Shown here one piece after another: positions 55,126-64,000 of a DNA stretch of 64,000 nucleotides. The stretch is from Plenodomus lindquistii. Taxonomy: Eukaryota; Ascomycota; Dothideomycetes; Pleosporales; Leptosphaeriaceae. Below the pieces are notes generated by a model. It made no database searches. It worked only from the letters and a program-made list of their open reading frames with translations, and was not told the origin of the DNA. Made by a program: the position numbers and the translations under genes. Numbering within the stretch: the stretch's first letter is position 1; each line of letters opens with the position of its first letter. The DNA lies in contig JANUWI010000020.1 of NCBI GenBank assembly GCA_025504975.1, positions 124,001 to 188,000 of the forward strand, read 5' to 3'.

Positions 55126-58100
55126 CTATCTACCGCTTTCCGACGACGGATGGAACGAACTATGGGAGCTGCCTTTTGCTTGTGAGGCAGTGCTGCCCCT
55201 TGCGCTGCCTTGCCCTTGCTGTCCAAAGAAATCGCGTATGCTAAGCCTACCTGTGCCCCTCTGCACAGGACGCGCCGGCGCGTCTTGGGCTGCAGGTGTG
55301 TCTTCAGCGGGCCTGCCTTCCTGACTAAGCTCTAGGGCATAGGCAATCATCAACTCGTCTAGCTCTGTTAGACTCTTGTTACGAATCTGCTCGCGCATCG
55401 CTAGCACAGGCGCCATCCCCCGCTCCCACGTTGGCTCCCATCTGCTCGAACCTCTGTTCACTCGGCCTGCTCTCCAATGGTTATCTACCCCTAAATCTGC
55501 AGTCCTGCTAGCCTTGAGGAGCTGCGAGGTGCTCCACGGTACGGTAGGACTCTTGTCTCGTCGGGCTCGCCAAAGCTCTTTGTACACGGTGTTGGGGCAG
55601 GGCGCGCCGTAGGCCTGCGGTGCATCAGGGTCGCTGTATATGCTGGAGAACCACATCATTCGTCGCTGCAAGCCACGTGCGGTACTTTGCTTTGTCCCCA
55701 TAATCAGCGCGTCCTGCTTAGCGTACGGGAGCACCCAGTGAGTCAGCCGGACCAGGACGTAATACTCGTCCAGCCACCGTCTTGCAGTATCATACCCGAG
55801 TCGCCTTTCAATCATCTCATATGTCTTTTGCAGGATAAGACGATACGGCTTACTCCCCCAACCTGCCCGCTTCTGTTTGTCGCCCCATTGGAACAAGACG
55901 TCAAGCAATTCGCCTACGGTATGATAGCTACGCTTGTTGCCAGTAACAAGATAGGGCGGCGCTTCACGGCCGTCTACAAGAAACAGCTTCCGCATGCCTC
56001 GGTAGCAGTAGGATATAGGGTCACCGCTATCCGCTGCTGCCGGCGACAACTCAGGATGGTGTTTGTGTGCAGCTAGCATTGCCTTCTGCACGTCGGCGTC
56101 AAACTGCTCTAGGTTCAAGGCGTGGAGGTACTCAAGCCACATCTCGCGCACGCGAGGCTGGTGGGCCATCTGGTGCTGTGTATACCACCCCTCTGCTTGG
56201 TTGAAGCGTACGAATACGTCGCGCAGGTCCTTTACGGCTCGCCAGCGTCGCTTGTACTCTTGGTGCAAGAGCAGGTTCCCCACTAGCATGTTCTCGCCGT
56301 GCGGTGGGGCAAATTGAAGGGTAGCCCAGTTTATCTTGGGCAGGAACCAGCCAAGTCCACATCGCTCCATCGTATCCATCATACCCAGGCCCTCCTTCAC
56401 AACCATCTCCTGCCCGCGCGGCTGTTCCCATCGGTCTTTGTACAGCAGCGACTCGCGTGCTAGCATATTGCTGCCGTAACAGAACCGTAGTGCCCGCAGC
56501 GCTGCCACCATGATCATTGTCTCTGGGAGCGAGTATGTCCGTGCTGTGTGTGCCAGCGTGTACTCAAACAAGAAGCAATACTTGTTGATCTGCGCAGAGA
56601 GGAATTCCAACAGCGCCTTGGTGGGGATGATGAAGTAGGGTCTGGGACGGCGCGCATCGTCTATGCGATCATCGTACAGGTCCCACTGCGTCCACTGCTC
56701 GTGCACGGCGTCCATGAGCGTAAGCGACACGCGGTGCTCTTCACGGATCCCGTATGATCTCCATTGGTTGTCCACTAGGTTTGCGTGCGCGCGCTTCTTG
56801 CTGTGCAGGTAAGACTCTTGACATACGCCCTTGGAGAACGTCACGCCCCCACCCTGCTGCTGCAGCGATCGCACGTAGCCAGGGTCTAGGGCAAGATTCT
56901 CAAGCGCCTCGTTGTGGAAAACGTACGCCTTGGACGTGTCAAACGGGGTCTTGATAAGGCTGTAGAACTGCGAGTACACGAGCCCGTCCATGCTCTCTTG
57001 GCCCTGCGGCTCAGCAAACAGAGTCTGGCCCATAGTCTCGCGCATGGTCGCCCAGGGGTACGTCGTCAACCGGGCGCTGCCTTTGGTCCGCTTGCCATTA
57101 GCAAGGCGACCGATACGCGTGTTGGCGTACGCCTCAAGGCAACATCGTTTCCAGAGGTAGACCTCAGCTTCACACGCCTCAGGGATCGTGTCATACGGCA
57201 GCGTGCTGTCCTCGGAGGTGACCTGCTTCCCAATGTCGACAAAGGTGCGGTCGCGGCTGTAGAAGTGCGGATCAGCCACCCGTGCCCAGCACTGCTCCCA
57301 TCGGCCATAGGCAGACACCAGGCTTTCTTCCATATGCTCCAGCTTCGTGTTCGTAGAGTGCGCAAACAGCGTCGCGTTGTTGAACCGAGCGCACCCTGGA
57401 TTCGCTGCAATGCGCTCCTGTACCAGCGTCCATAGCAGATCTAGGTCCTGGGACTGCAAGAAGTACTTGAGCAGCCGTTCTCTGGCCGTCTCCTTTTGCG
57501 CAAACGTCTCGGCTGCTAGGGCTGTTGCGTCGAGCTTTGCCACGTGGGCTGACACAGGATAGTGTTGCAGTCGGTTAGTGTTGCCTACAATCTGCGTGAG
57601 CGCAGGAAGCAGAACCGCGTCGTACCAGAGCTCGTGGTCCGACGTGCTGAGAAAGTTGCTGTGGTCGTATTGGCTGTCGATGCGCAGCTCTGGGAACAAG
57701 ATGAAGATGCCTAGCGACTCCATCCCGACAGCCGTGCCAAAGCAGCAGTGTGGGATCTTGTGCAGTGGCACGTGCGTAGTGACCACTTCGCCATTCCTGT
57801 CAAATGAGGCTTCTGGCAGACCAAAGTGGATGTCTTGGCTGAGATTGAGGAACGCGTGCGATCCTGGGTACCAATGGATGCCCTGACGCGCGAAGCCTAA
57901 GCTACTAGGAAAGCAGCACAGGCTATCAACGTCAAACGTTGTTTTTGGGGCGCGGTCTTTCGCGCTGCTATCGTGGTGCTGTGATAGGCACAGGCTGCGA
58001 GGTAGATGTTCGTCCGGCGTACCAGCGTCTTCGGGGAAGGCTGTCGCGCTTATGCCTTCAAAGGCACCTGCTAGGTCAAGCCCTGCAGGTAGGTCGGCGG

Positions 58101-59304
58101 GTTGCATGAGCTTAGGGTTGCTGAGGACGCTAGGGAGAGGCGTGCCTCCAGCATAGTCCCCACGGATCAGGCTTGTGATTTGTGGGAGCGACGAGCAGGC
58201 AGAGTGAACGTCGACGCGTTGGTGGTATGCCTGGTGCAGGCCCTCGGCTTCCCCGTGTTGCTCGTGGGTGCACCCTTGGAATCCTCGCAGCTGCTTAGCA
58301 AGCTTGTAGGCCGTACTCTCAGCAGGGTTAGGTGAGGGGCTGTGGGGTGTCGCGGTCGGGAGTGTTGCGGTCGGGGGTGTCACGGTTGGGGATGTCAGAT
58401 CTGGGGGTGTTGCGGTCGGGGGTGTTGCGGGTGTTGCGGTTCGGGGTGTTGGGGCTGGTGGTGGCGCCATTGGGCTGGGAAGAGAAGTAGCCACGCGCTC
58501 AGGATACGAAGACACTGACGGGATTGGGATAGCCACGTTAGTTGTATTCGAGATTGGGGTTGCCGCAGTAGGAGCTTGCTCGAAGGGTAGAGGTGAAGGG
58601 TTGCTCCTTGCGGTGGGAGCAGCCGGGCTTGGGCTGAGCCAGGTCATAAGCGTATTCGACTGAGTAGGAAACGGGCGAGTACGCTTGCGACTTGTGCTCC
58701 TAGAGGGTGTAGCGCTTCGCTGGTCAGGCGTTCGTAGGCTACTGCTGGTAGGAGTAGGTGTCTTAGAGGGTGCATTGCATTGGTCCGCTGTGCGCCCTCT
58801 TGTAGATTCTGGCAAAGGAGACGCAGGAGCGCGTCTGCTCCCTACCCCCTCTGTATTTGTATCGCATTGGATCTCGGTTGTTATTGCATGTCCGTCGGCG
58901 ATGTGTGTCCCGCTCTCCTCTATGGCGCGTGCAATAGCAGCATCGTATTCTGCCTGTTCATCTGCCTGGTCTGCCTCCTCGATCTCGATCCGTTGTGCTA
59001 GTTCTGCGTCTTCGTGCGACGGAGAACGGATAAGCGAAGGAAATAGTGCTGGCTCTTCTAGCGTCTTGTCGCTAGCTTGCCTCGCAGGCTCCTTAGGCAC
59101 GCGGGTGTCAACACTAATCTGTAGTCCAATGTTGTCAGGCGTTGCTGTTGGCACATTGCCAGACAGCTGTGGCGTGTACGCAATAAACTCGGGTCTCGCA
59201 GACGCATTGTCGCGCTTTCGGCGCCGGTAGCGTAGCTTGCTTTCGGCCTGGGACTGCTGAGCTGCCTCTGCGTTAGCATGTTTTTTTGGTCTTCCTCTAG
59301 GCAT
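55126..59304 (-). CDS. Large intact protein of unknown function with AT-hook and UIM-like motif
   Basis: A single exon of 1392 codons without any stop, in a region where most repeat-borne genes are broken. The N-terminus MPRGRPKKHA is an AT-hook-like DNA-binding motif. A UIM-like helix (AEYDAAIARAIEES, 118-131) follows, then a Pro/Thr-rich disordered part with degenerate TATPPT repeats to about residue 330. The large C-terminal region is ordered and has DIHFGLPEASF, STSDHELWYDAVLLPALTQI, KNTKLEH-like and SLPYDTIPEA-like blocks, KAYVFHNEALENLALDPG, SKKRAHANLVDNQWRSYGI and GNKRSYHTVGELLDVLF. The tail has RLSIRDFFGQQGQ, which resembles a PCNA-interacting box without its Gln. I think I have seen related sequences in other dothideomycete genomes, probably as a repeat family, but know no function. 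It may belong to a large mobile element. Confidence 0.75.
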   Translation of the reverse strand: MPRGRPKKHANAEAAQQSQAESKLRYRRRKRDNASARPEFIAYTPQLSGNVPTATPDNIGLQISVDTRVPKEPARQASDKTLEEPALFPSLIRSPSHEDAELAQRIEIEEADQADEQAEYDAAIARAIEESGTHIADGHAITTEIQCDTNTEGVGSRRAPASPLPESTRGRTADQCNAPSKTPTPTSSSLRTPDQRSATPSRSTSRKRTRPFPTQSNTLMTWLSPSPAAPTARSNPSPLPFEQAPTAATPISNTTNVAIPIPSVSSYPERVATSLPSPMAPPPAPTPRTATPATPPTATPPDLTSPTVTPPTATLPTATPHSPSPNPAESTAYKLAKQLRGFQGCTHEQHGEAEGLHQAYHQRVDVHSACSSLPQITSLIRGDYAGGTPLPSVLSNPKLMQPADLPAGLDLAGAFEGISATAFPEDAGTPDEHLPRSLCLSQHHDSSAKDRAPKTTFDVDSLCCFPSSLGFARQGIHWYPGSHAFLNLSQDIHFGLPEASFDRNGEVVTTHVPLHKIPHCCFGTAVGMESLGIFILFPELRIDSQYDHSNFLSTSDHELWYDAVLLPALTQIVGNTNRLQHYPVSAHVAKLDATALAAETFAQKETARERLLKYFLQSQDLDLLWTLVQERIAANPGCARFNNATLFAHSTNTKLEHMEESLVSAYGRWEQCWARVADPHFYSRDRTFVDIGKQVTSEDSTLPYDTIPEACEAEVYLWKRCCLEAYANTRIGRLANGKRTKGSARLTTYPWATMRETMGQTLFAEPQGQESMDGLVYSQFYSLIKTPFDTSKAYVFHNEALENLALDPGYVRSLQQQGGGVTFSKGVCQESYLHSKKRAHANLVDNQWRSYGIREEHRVSLTLMDAVHEQWTQWDLYDDRIDDARRPRPYFIIPTKALLEFLSAQINKYCFLFEYTLAHTARTYSLPETMIMVAALRALRFCYGSNMLARESLLYKDRWEQPRGQEMVVKEGLGMMDTMERCGLGWFLPKINWATLQFAPPHGENMLVGNLLLHQEYKRRWRAVKDLRDVFVRFNQAEGWYTQHQMAHQPRVREMWLEYLHALNLEQFDADVQKAMLAAHKHHPELSPAAADSGDPISYCYRGMRKLFLVDGREAPPYLVTGNKRSYHTVGELLDVLFQWGDKQKRAGWGSKPYRLILQKTYEMIERRLGYDTARRWLDEYYVLVRLTHWVLPYAKQDALIMGTKQSTARGLQRRMMWFSSIYSDPDAPQAYGAPCPNTVYKELWRARRDKSPTVPWSTSQLLKASRTADLGVDNHWRAGRVNRGSSRWEPTWERGMAPVLAMREQIRNKSLTELDELMIAYALELSQEGRPAEDTPAAQDAPARPVQRGTGRLSIRDFFGQQGQGSARGSTASQAKGSSHSSFHPSSESGR

Positions 59305-59483
59305 TTTGACGCATAGGGGCTGTGCCTGTCTGAGGAGAGAAAGCTAGGTTCTGTCGTTAAAGGAGGACTTGTTTAGTTGCGTTTAGTAATAGTCCCCAGG
59401 TTGTTACTATAGTTAGTAGAGTTTAATTACCAGTAAGCACGTGTTATTAAGGTAATCAAGTAATACCTAAGGATCATCCTAAG

Positions 59484-60093
59484 CGGCACTACAACGCAAC
59501 AAGGTGCGGGCAAGCTGAGACTTTGCAGACAGCTTGATATATGCAGTATCAAGCAGCTGTGAAGTTCCTAGAGCAATAGATGCTGCGTGGTAAGAGGCAG
59601 ATGGATATGCGATATTAATTCGTTTCAGGCCTAATCTTGGCCTCTTTGTCTTACTGGTAAGCTGATTCAATGTTGGCAGATTCAATGTTAGCATTGGTTT
59701 CGGGCCTACCTTAGCGCAGTACTTGACTTGGTGCAGCCAGCAGCGTTACTACCACGCAACGCAACGGGGTGCGGACAAGCTGGGACTTTAGAGGCAACTT
59801 GATATATGCAGTACCAAGCAGCTTTCAAGATTTCAGAGTAATGCACTACGTGTGGTGCAGTGTAGATAGACCGACGACATTGACTCCATCTTGGGCGTAG
59901 CGCGGTGCGCAACTTGGGGTTATTCTAAGCGGCACTACCACGCAACGCAACAAGGTGCGGACAAGCTGGGACTTTGCAGGCGGCTTCATATATGCAGTAT
60001 CGAACAGCTGTGAAGTTCTTGAATCGAGAGACACTGCGTGGTGGGAGACAGATGGAGATGCGATATTAATTCGTTTTGGGCCTAGCGCAGTTC
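59484..60093. repeat. Three diverged direct repeats of about 150-160 bp
   Basis: Copies start near 59484, 59743 and 59932. Each has CGCAACAAGGTGCGGACAAG or close to it, then ACTTTGCAG, CTTGATATATGCAGTA and AGCAGCT; the first and third also share GCGATATTAATTCGTTT. They lie just upstream of the 1392-codon gene and could be old element ends. Confidence 0.7.
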
Positions 60094-61839
60094 CCTCCGC
60101 GCCCTTACTACTCCTACCTTCCTACCCCCATATCCCAACCACCACACATCGTAGAGCTTAGCCAGTACGCGCATTCTTCTCGCATGAATGCACTCTTTCA
60201 AATGAGGTCTTAAAATCTAAAATCCAAATTCTAACCCTGTACCCATTTTCGCCCTTCAAAAGCGCGCAGGAAACCCCCCACGGATCCTAACTCGAACCTT
60301 ACCTACATATTGGGACTCGAGGCTGATACTGCACGTACGCACTCCATGTCTGAGGCGGCTAAAGAGATCTTGCATGCTAATGGCAAGCGCAATATTCTCA
60401 TCACCTGCGCGTTCACCACAGGAGCTTTGCGACCAATGCTTTGCGCTCCATTTCGAGGTCAACCCGTGGTTCAACAGCGCATGGTATTTCCCAGAATTAT
60501 CCCAGAACGGCTTCTTTTGGAGGAGGAAGTCGCCACACAAGAGCTTCCTGGAAGATCGGTCCGTCGAGGACACATACCTCCCACCATTCATGCCTTCTTC
60601 TCTCCCGTCTCATGTCACGTGGATCAGACGTCTCGTACAAGTTACAACCCGTCTGTCAATACCACACGGTATCGGAACTTGAACACAAAACCGAACCTCT
60701 ACACAACCATCACCCCATCTCTTCCGAATCCTTCACCACCTGCCCTATCCCACCCCGGCCTAGTCTCCACCTGGCTTCGCTTTCTCTTGCTTTGCCATAA
60801 TCAACTCATCATCAACCTCTTATCAAACTCCCCACTCTCTGCGCTCCTCGCCTACAAACGCCAACCTAGTCAGACTTATCTAGCGCATTGCATCGTGTTG
60901 CATATCTTCGCAATGTACGTCGCCACGAAACCTTCAGTCGCAACAGTGAGGGGGTGTGGAGGGGCTTGGGTCTCGATTAGGCCAATGCTGGTTTGCGAAT
61001 CCTGCACGAAGAGGTGACGGGGGAGAGTAGGTGATGTCTCAAATAGGCCATCGCTCTCAGTTTGGTCAATGCGGGTGTGTGTGCCACAACACGACATTGC
61101 GTCTTGTGCTCCCAATGGGTATTGGGCCCGAGCGGAGACAATAGACACAAACCCCATGCATCCTATCGCGGGCAAAGTACGGGTGCGACCGGCAGCAGGT
61201 TCCAGCAATCAGGCTACCTAGTCAGGACTATCCTCCACATTGTGCGAGCTACAGAGTTCTCTAAATCGAAACGTGATGCATATGCACATGGTGAGCAGTG
61301 GCTATGTTGTGCGATCCAGAATGTCGGAGCACGACATCCAATGACGCCGCCGCCAGAAGGACGAAAGTGATCAACGATTATTGACGTCATGCTCTGACAA
61401 GGACCTGGTCTGCATACCCGCTTGATAACGCTCACTGCACATGGTAGACAATCTCTACGTTGTGCCGACGTTGTACGAACCAGCAACTCTCAACATGCAC
61501 CGCAATAGCCGCTGCAGGATACGACACCCTACGGCTTAGTTAGGACAACACTGCATTGTCTGCATCGCACTTCACGGCGACGTAGAGCTTCACGTGGGCT
61601 CTTCAGAGATGGGAAGGGTGCGGGCAGCTGGGGGTCGAATATAGAGGAGGGGTGTATGGATCCGCGCGCTGGCTAGCATCCACGATACCTACATAAAGTG
61701 GCCGGGTTCTCTGTCTGTAGATACCTCACCTCCTCTTGCTAATCCTTTTTGGCCCTTTTTCTTTTGTTTCATCTACTAGCTTTGGCCTTGCCGTCTTTGC
61801 CTCTTGCACTCCGTCGCATTCATTCTCAAGTCAAGTACA
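60094..61839. other. Intergenic, no supported gene
   Basis: Overlapping ORFs of 80-235 codons occur on both strands near 60256-61017, but none shows a recognisable motif and they overlap each other, so I do not call a gene. Confidence 0.35.
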
Positions 61840-62112
61840 ATGGACTTCACAATGTACGACTCCCAGCCAGTCCTCCGGCCAGATCACATCGCCGCTGCGG
61901 TCCCGTACACACGTCTTGACGCAAACGTTAACGCCCCTATACCGCTCTCCACGCAACAAGCTCTCGACATAACCCAGAAACTAATAAACCAATTCAAAGA
62001 GATGCTTGAATTCCGTTTACAACAGGGGTTCAACTCTGCTGATGTGTCATGCACGAGCTTGATCGATCTCGCCCTCGCTATGCACGTGGATCTTCAGAGG
62101 TATACTTGTTGA
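61840..62112 (+). CDS. Hypothetical small protein or first exon
   Basis: From ATG 61840 (MDFTMYDSQPVLRPDHIAAA) the ORF has TQQALDITQKLINQFKEMLE and CTSLIDLALAMHVDLQR, and ends shortly after a GTATAC donor-like site, so it may be the first exon of a longer gene. Family unknown. Confidence 0.35.
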   Translation: MDFTMYDSQPVLRPDHIAAAVPYTRLDANVNAPIPLSTQQALDITQKLINQFKEMLEFRLQQGFNSADVSCTSLIDLALAMHVDLQRYTC

Positions 62113-62301
62113 TCGCGGCATGGTCGACATGCCGCATTCACCTCGACAGCGAGATTATGACAAATTCACTCCACCTTCACATTAGAGGTCCGGTGCCTAC
62201 TGACCCCGTGGTAGCTAGTTTACTTTCCACTCGCTTCAATCCCTATCCTTAACAACACACTCTCGATCAATCGTCGGCTCCTTGCGCCCGCGCCACTCTA
62301 G

Positions 62302-63518
62302 AAATGAACTTCAACAGCAACTACCAGCCTAACCCAAGAATGGAGTGGCGCATGAGGCCCGCTATGCCTTACAATCACGGCACGACAATCATTAGCGGCC
62401 CTAATATTGACGTCTCCTAGAATATGCAACACCAACGCTACCCGCCCTAGTATAGCATATACCCACTGCAAACGCGCATTAGCCCGGTCCGCTTCCGTAC
62501 CAATCCTAAGTCTTCCTATCAAGAACGCCGTCACCTTCTGGATTTGCCGGTCAGATGGAGATGGCGTGCGTGATCTCGTCGCCAGGATCGCTGAACGCTG
62601 CGTGGCAAAGTACGAAACCGGAGAGAGGGCGTATGCCGGCTCATTCGATCGCCTGTCCGATTCAATTGGTGTCATGATCGCAGCAGGTGATCTTACCGGA
62701 AACCCCAAGGAACTATACCTCGGGCCCGGCATCAACAACCACTTGCCAGTACGCGACAATCCCGTCTTCCGCATGGCGATTGACGAGATGTGAATGGCCG
62801 GCACATAAGACGTCTGTGTCACCACAATGCCTGATACCCGCCTGGAGCCCTCCCACACTCCATTCGCTGCACCAGCTTCCAGCATCAAGGCCTCTTCACC
62901 ACCGTTCCTCAGCACACTTCAACGCGAGTCCGTTAATCAGTCAAAGAGCTCCAAGGCTACCCCGCACAAGGACACTGACCATCACGCGGGCGATGTTCCT
63001 ATGGGTGACGCCAGGAGCATGAATGACACATTAGAGAAGGCGGCTTCCGGCGATACCGTCATGAGCAGGATGCGGATGTGGACGAGGTACGTGCCATAGC
63101 CGAACTTGCCGCTTCATCGCACCACACTGACACATCCTAGAGTGGTGTGTTCCTCTCTCCGTCAGCCGGTTCCACTACCGTCACCCACGATGACAACCCT
63201 CAGCGTACTCTCAAGCTCCTCTCGACGCATACGAAGACACATCAGCCTGCCGCCCCGATCAACACAAAAGAGATCAGGAAAGGATCCAGCACCTATGTCT
63301 ACCTCGAAGCCATCAGTAAGAACACTACAGACGCCAAGGGCCGCCAACTGCGCTTTGCTATATCTTCAATGGAAGTCACAGTCCGCTTCAATGTTATTCA
63401 TCAGAATGCTGATGTCCCGGAGGAAATGGTAGAAAATCTGGTGACGGGTAGGTGGTGTGGCCTGAGGGAAGGAGAAGATCAGAGACGAGATGGTTTCGTC
63501 AAGACACACAGTGGCTGA
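62302..63518 (+). pseudogene. Fragmented plus-strand gene, family unknown
   Basis: Consecutive pieces in changing frames: MNFNSNYQPNPRMEWRM, then RDLVARIAERCVAKYETGER and DRLSDSIGVMIAAGDLTGN (to 62793), a Ser/Pro-rich piece (62827-63099), EQDADVDEVRAIAELAAS before a TAG near 63138, and GVFLSPSAGSTTVTHDD with KGSSTYVYLEAISKN to 63518. The order suggests one gene with stops or unrecognised introns. Function unknown. Confidence 0.35.
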
Positions 63519-64000
63519 TGCTAAAGGAAGCAGCCTAGACATGAGGCTGGACGCCATCAAAGCTAAGGTGCTAGGCGACGCCCTGAGAGCGGAGAGGGCG
63601 CGTTGTCGTGCGTTGCTCTAGCAGGCGGGCGTGCTCTAGGCTTTAGTCTCAGGAGCATGCACCTCGTCGCTCCAGTAAGTCGAGGAAGACGTGACTGCTC
63701 GAGTTGCCTGGGCCATAGATAGGAGCTTGTTTAGTAGAAAGTGAACTAGTAGCTCTCTGGTATAGACGCCCGATAGCAAGTCATCTCTACAGATTGTAAA
63801 GGTGAATTAAAGCTGTGTAAGCTCTAACCAGGGAATGCAAGAGGAATGCCTGGTAAGGTAGCTGCGCAGTCACCGCACACTCCTTCACAATCAAGGTGTG
63901 GCTAAGAGAAGATGTTCAAAGTAATAATTTTGAGGTTAAGAGAGGAGAGGGATCAATGGATGCTGAGGAGTACCATTGCCACGTCTAGCTCCTAGACGCT
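63519..64000. other. Nothing recognised
   Basis: No ORF or repeat that I can support. Confidence 0.35.

Noticed and set aside
55376..59230. Plus-strand ORFs of 70-180 codons inside the 1392-codon gene
   Set aside because: Antisense shadows of a long intact ORF.
60256..61017. Overlapping ORFs on both strands as genes
   Set aside because: No motif, no convincing splice structure, and mutual overlap.

Overview
The window looks like a repeat-rich accessory region of a filamentous ascomycete, most probably a dothideomycete. The evidence is eukaryotic genes with short (about 50-70 nt) GT-AG introns; fungus-specific families (HET, SesA and SesB domains, fungal NLR-type NB-ARC/TPR proteins, a fungal PD-(D/E)XK protein); pogo/Fot1-like and Tad-type transposon remains; and many nonsense codons that fit CpA-to-TpA change (CAG/CAA to TAG/TAA, TGG to TAG), the mark of repeat-induced point mutation (RIP). 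I found no tRNA, rRNA, CRISPR array or bacterial operon. All family names rest on motif recognition; no database search was run.

Layout. 0-7.3 kb: an unidentified minus-strand gene cut by a hAT-type MITE, a four-helix membrane protein, a DAHP synthase and a tail-anchored-type fungal protein. 7.4-12.7 kb: a two-exon gene joining a trypsin-like protease domain to 31 nearly identical 33-residue HEAT-like repeats. 13.2-31.2 kb: NLR-type genes mixed with transposons: a HET/NB-ARC gene broken at an in-frame stop, a decayed pogo-like element, a SesA/NB-ARC/TPR gene with a 22-bp frameshifting duplication, a second transposase fragment, a divergent pair (SesB-like hydrolase and NB-ARC/TPR receptor) whose products share a C-terminal and an N-terminal amyloid-like motif, and a complete but dead 1.86-kb Fot1-like element with TIRs. 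31.5-36.5 kb: an intact PD-(D/E)XK protein and a HET protein. 36.5-48 kb: a decayed JmjC gene, a 3-kb mosaic of non-coding repeats and a minisatellite, a transposase with a changed catalytic residue, a foldback element, a second MITE and an NLR fragment. 48-64 kb: a secreted VOC protein, a LINE ORF1 relic, an EST1-domain pseudogene, an intact 1392-codon unknown gene, direct repeats and decayed ORFs.

Common thread. Most recognisable genes belong to fungal non-self recognition and programmed cell death families, or to mobile DNA. Three of them carry tandem repeats of exactly constant length and very high identity (33-aa HEAT x31, 42-aa TPR x16, 42-aa TPR with a perfect 252-bp duplication), as expected if recombination keeps remaking the recognition surface. 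The two strongest candidates for new biology are the protease-HEAT protein, which has receptor-like repeats but no NTPase module, and the SesB/NLR pair with matched motifs.
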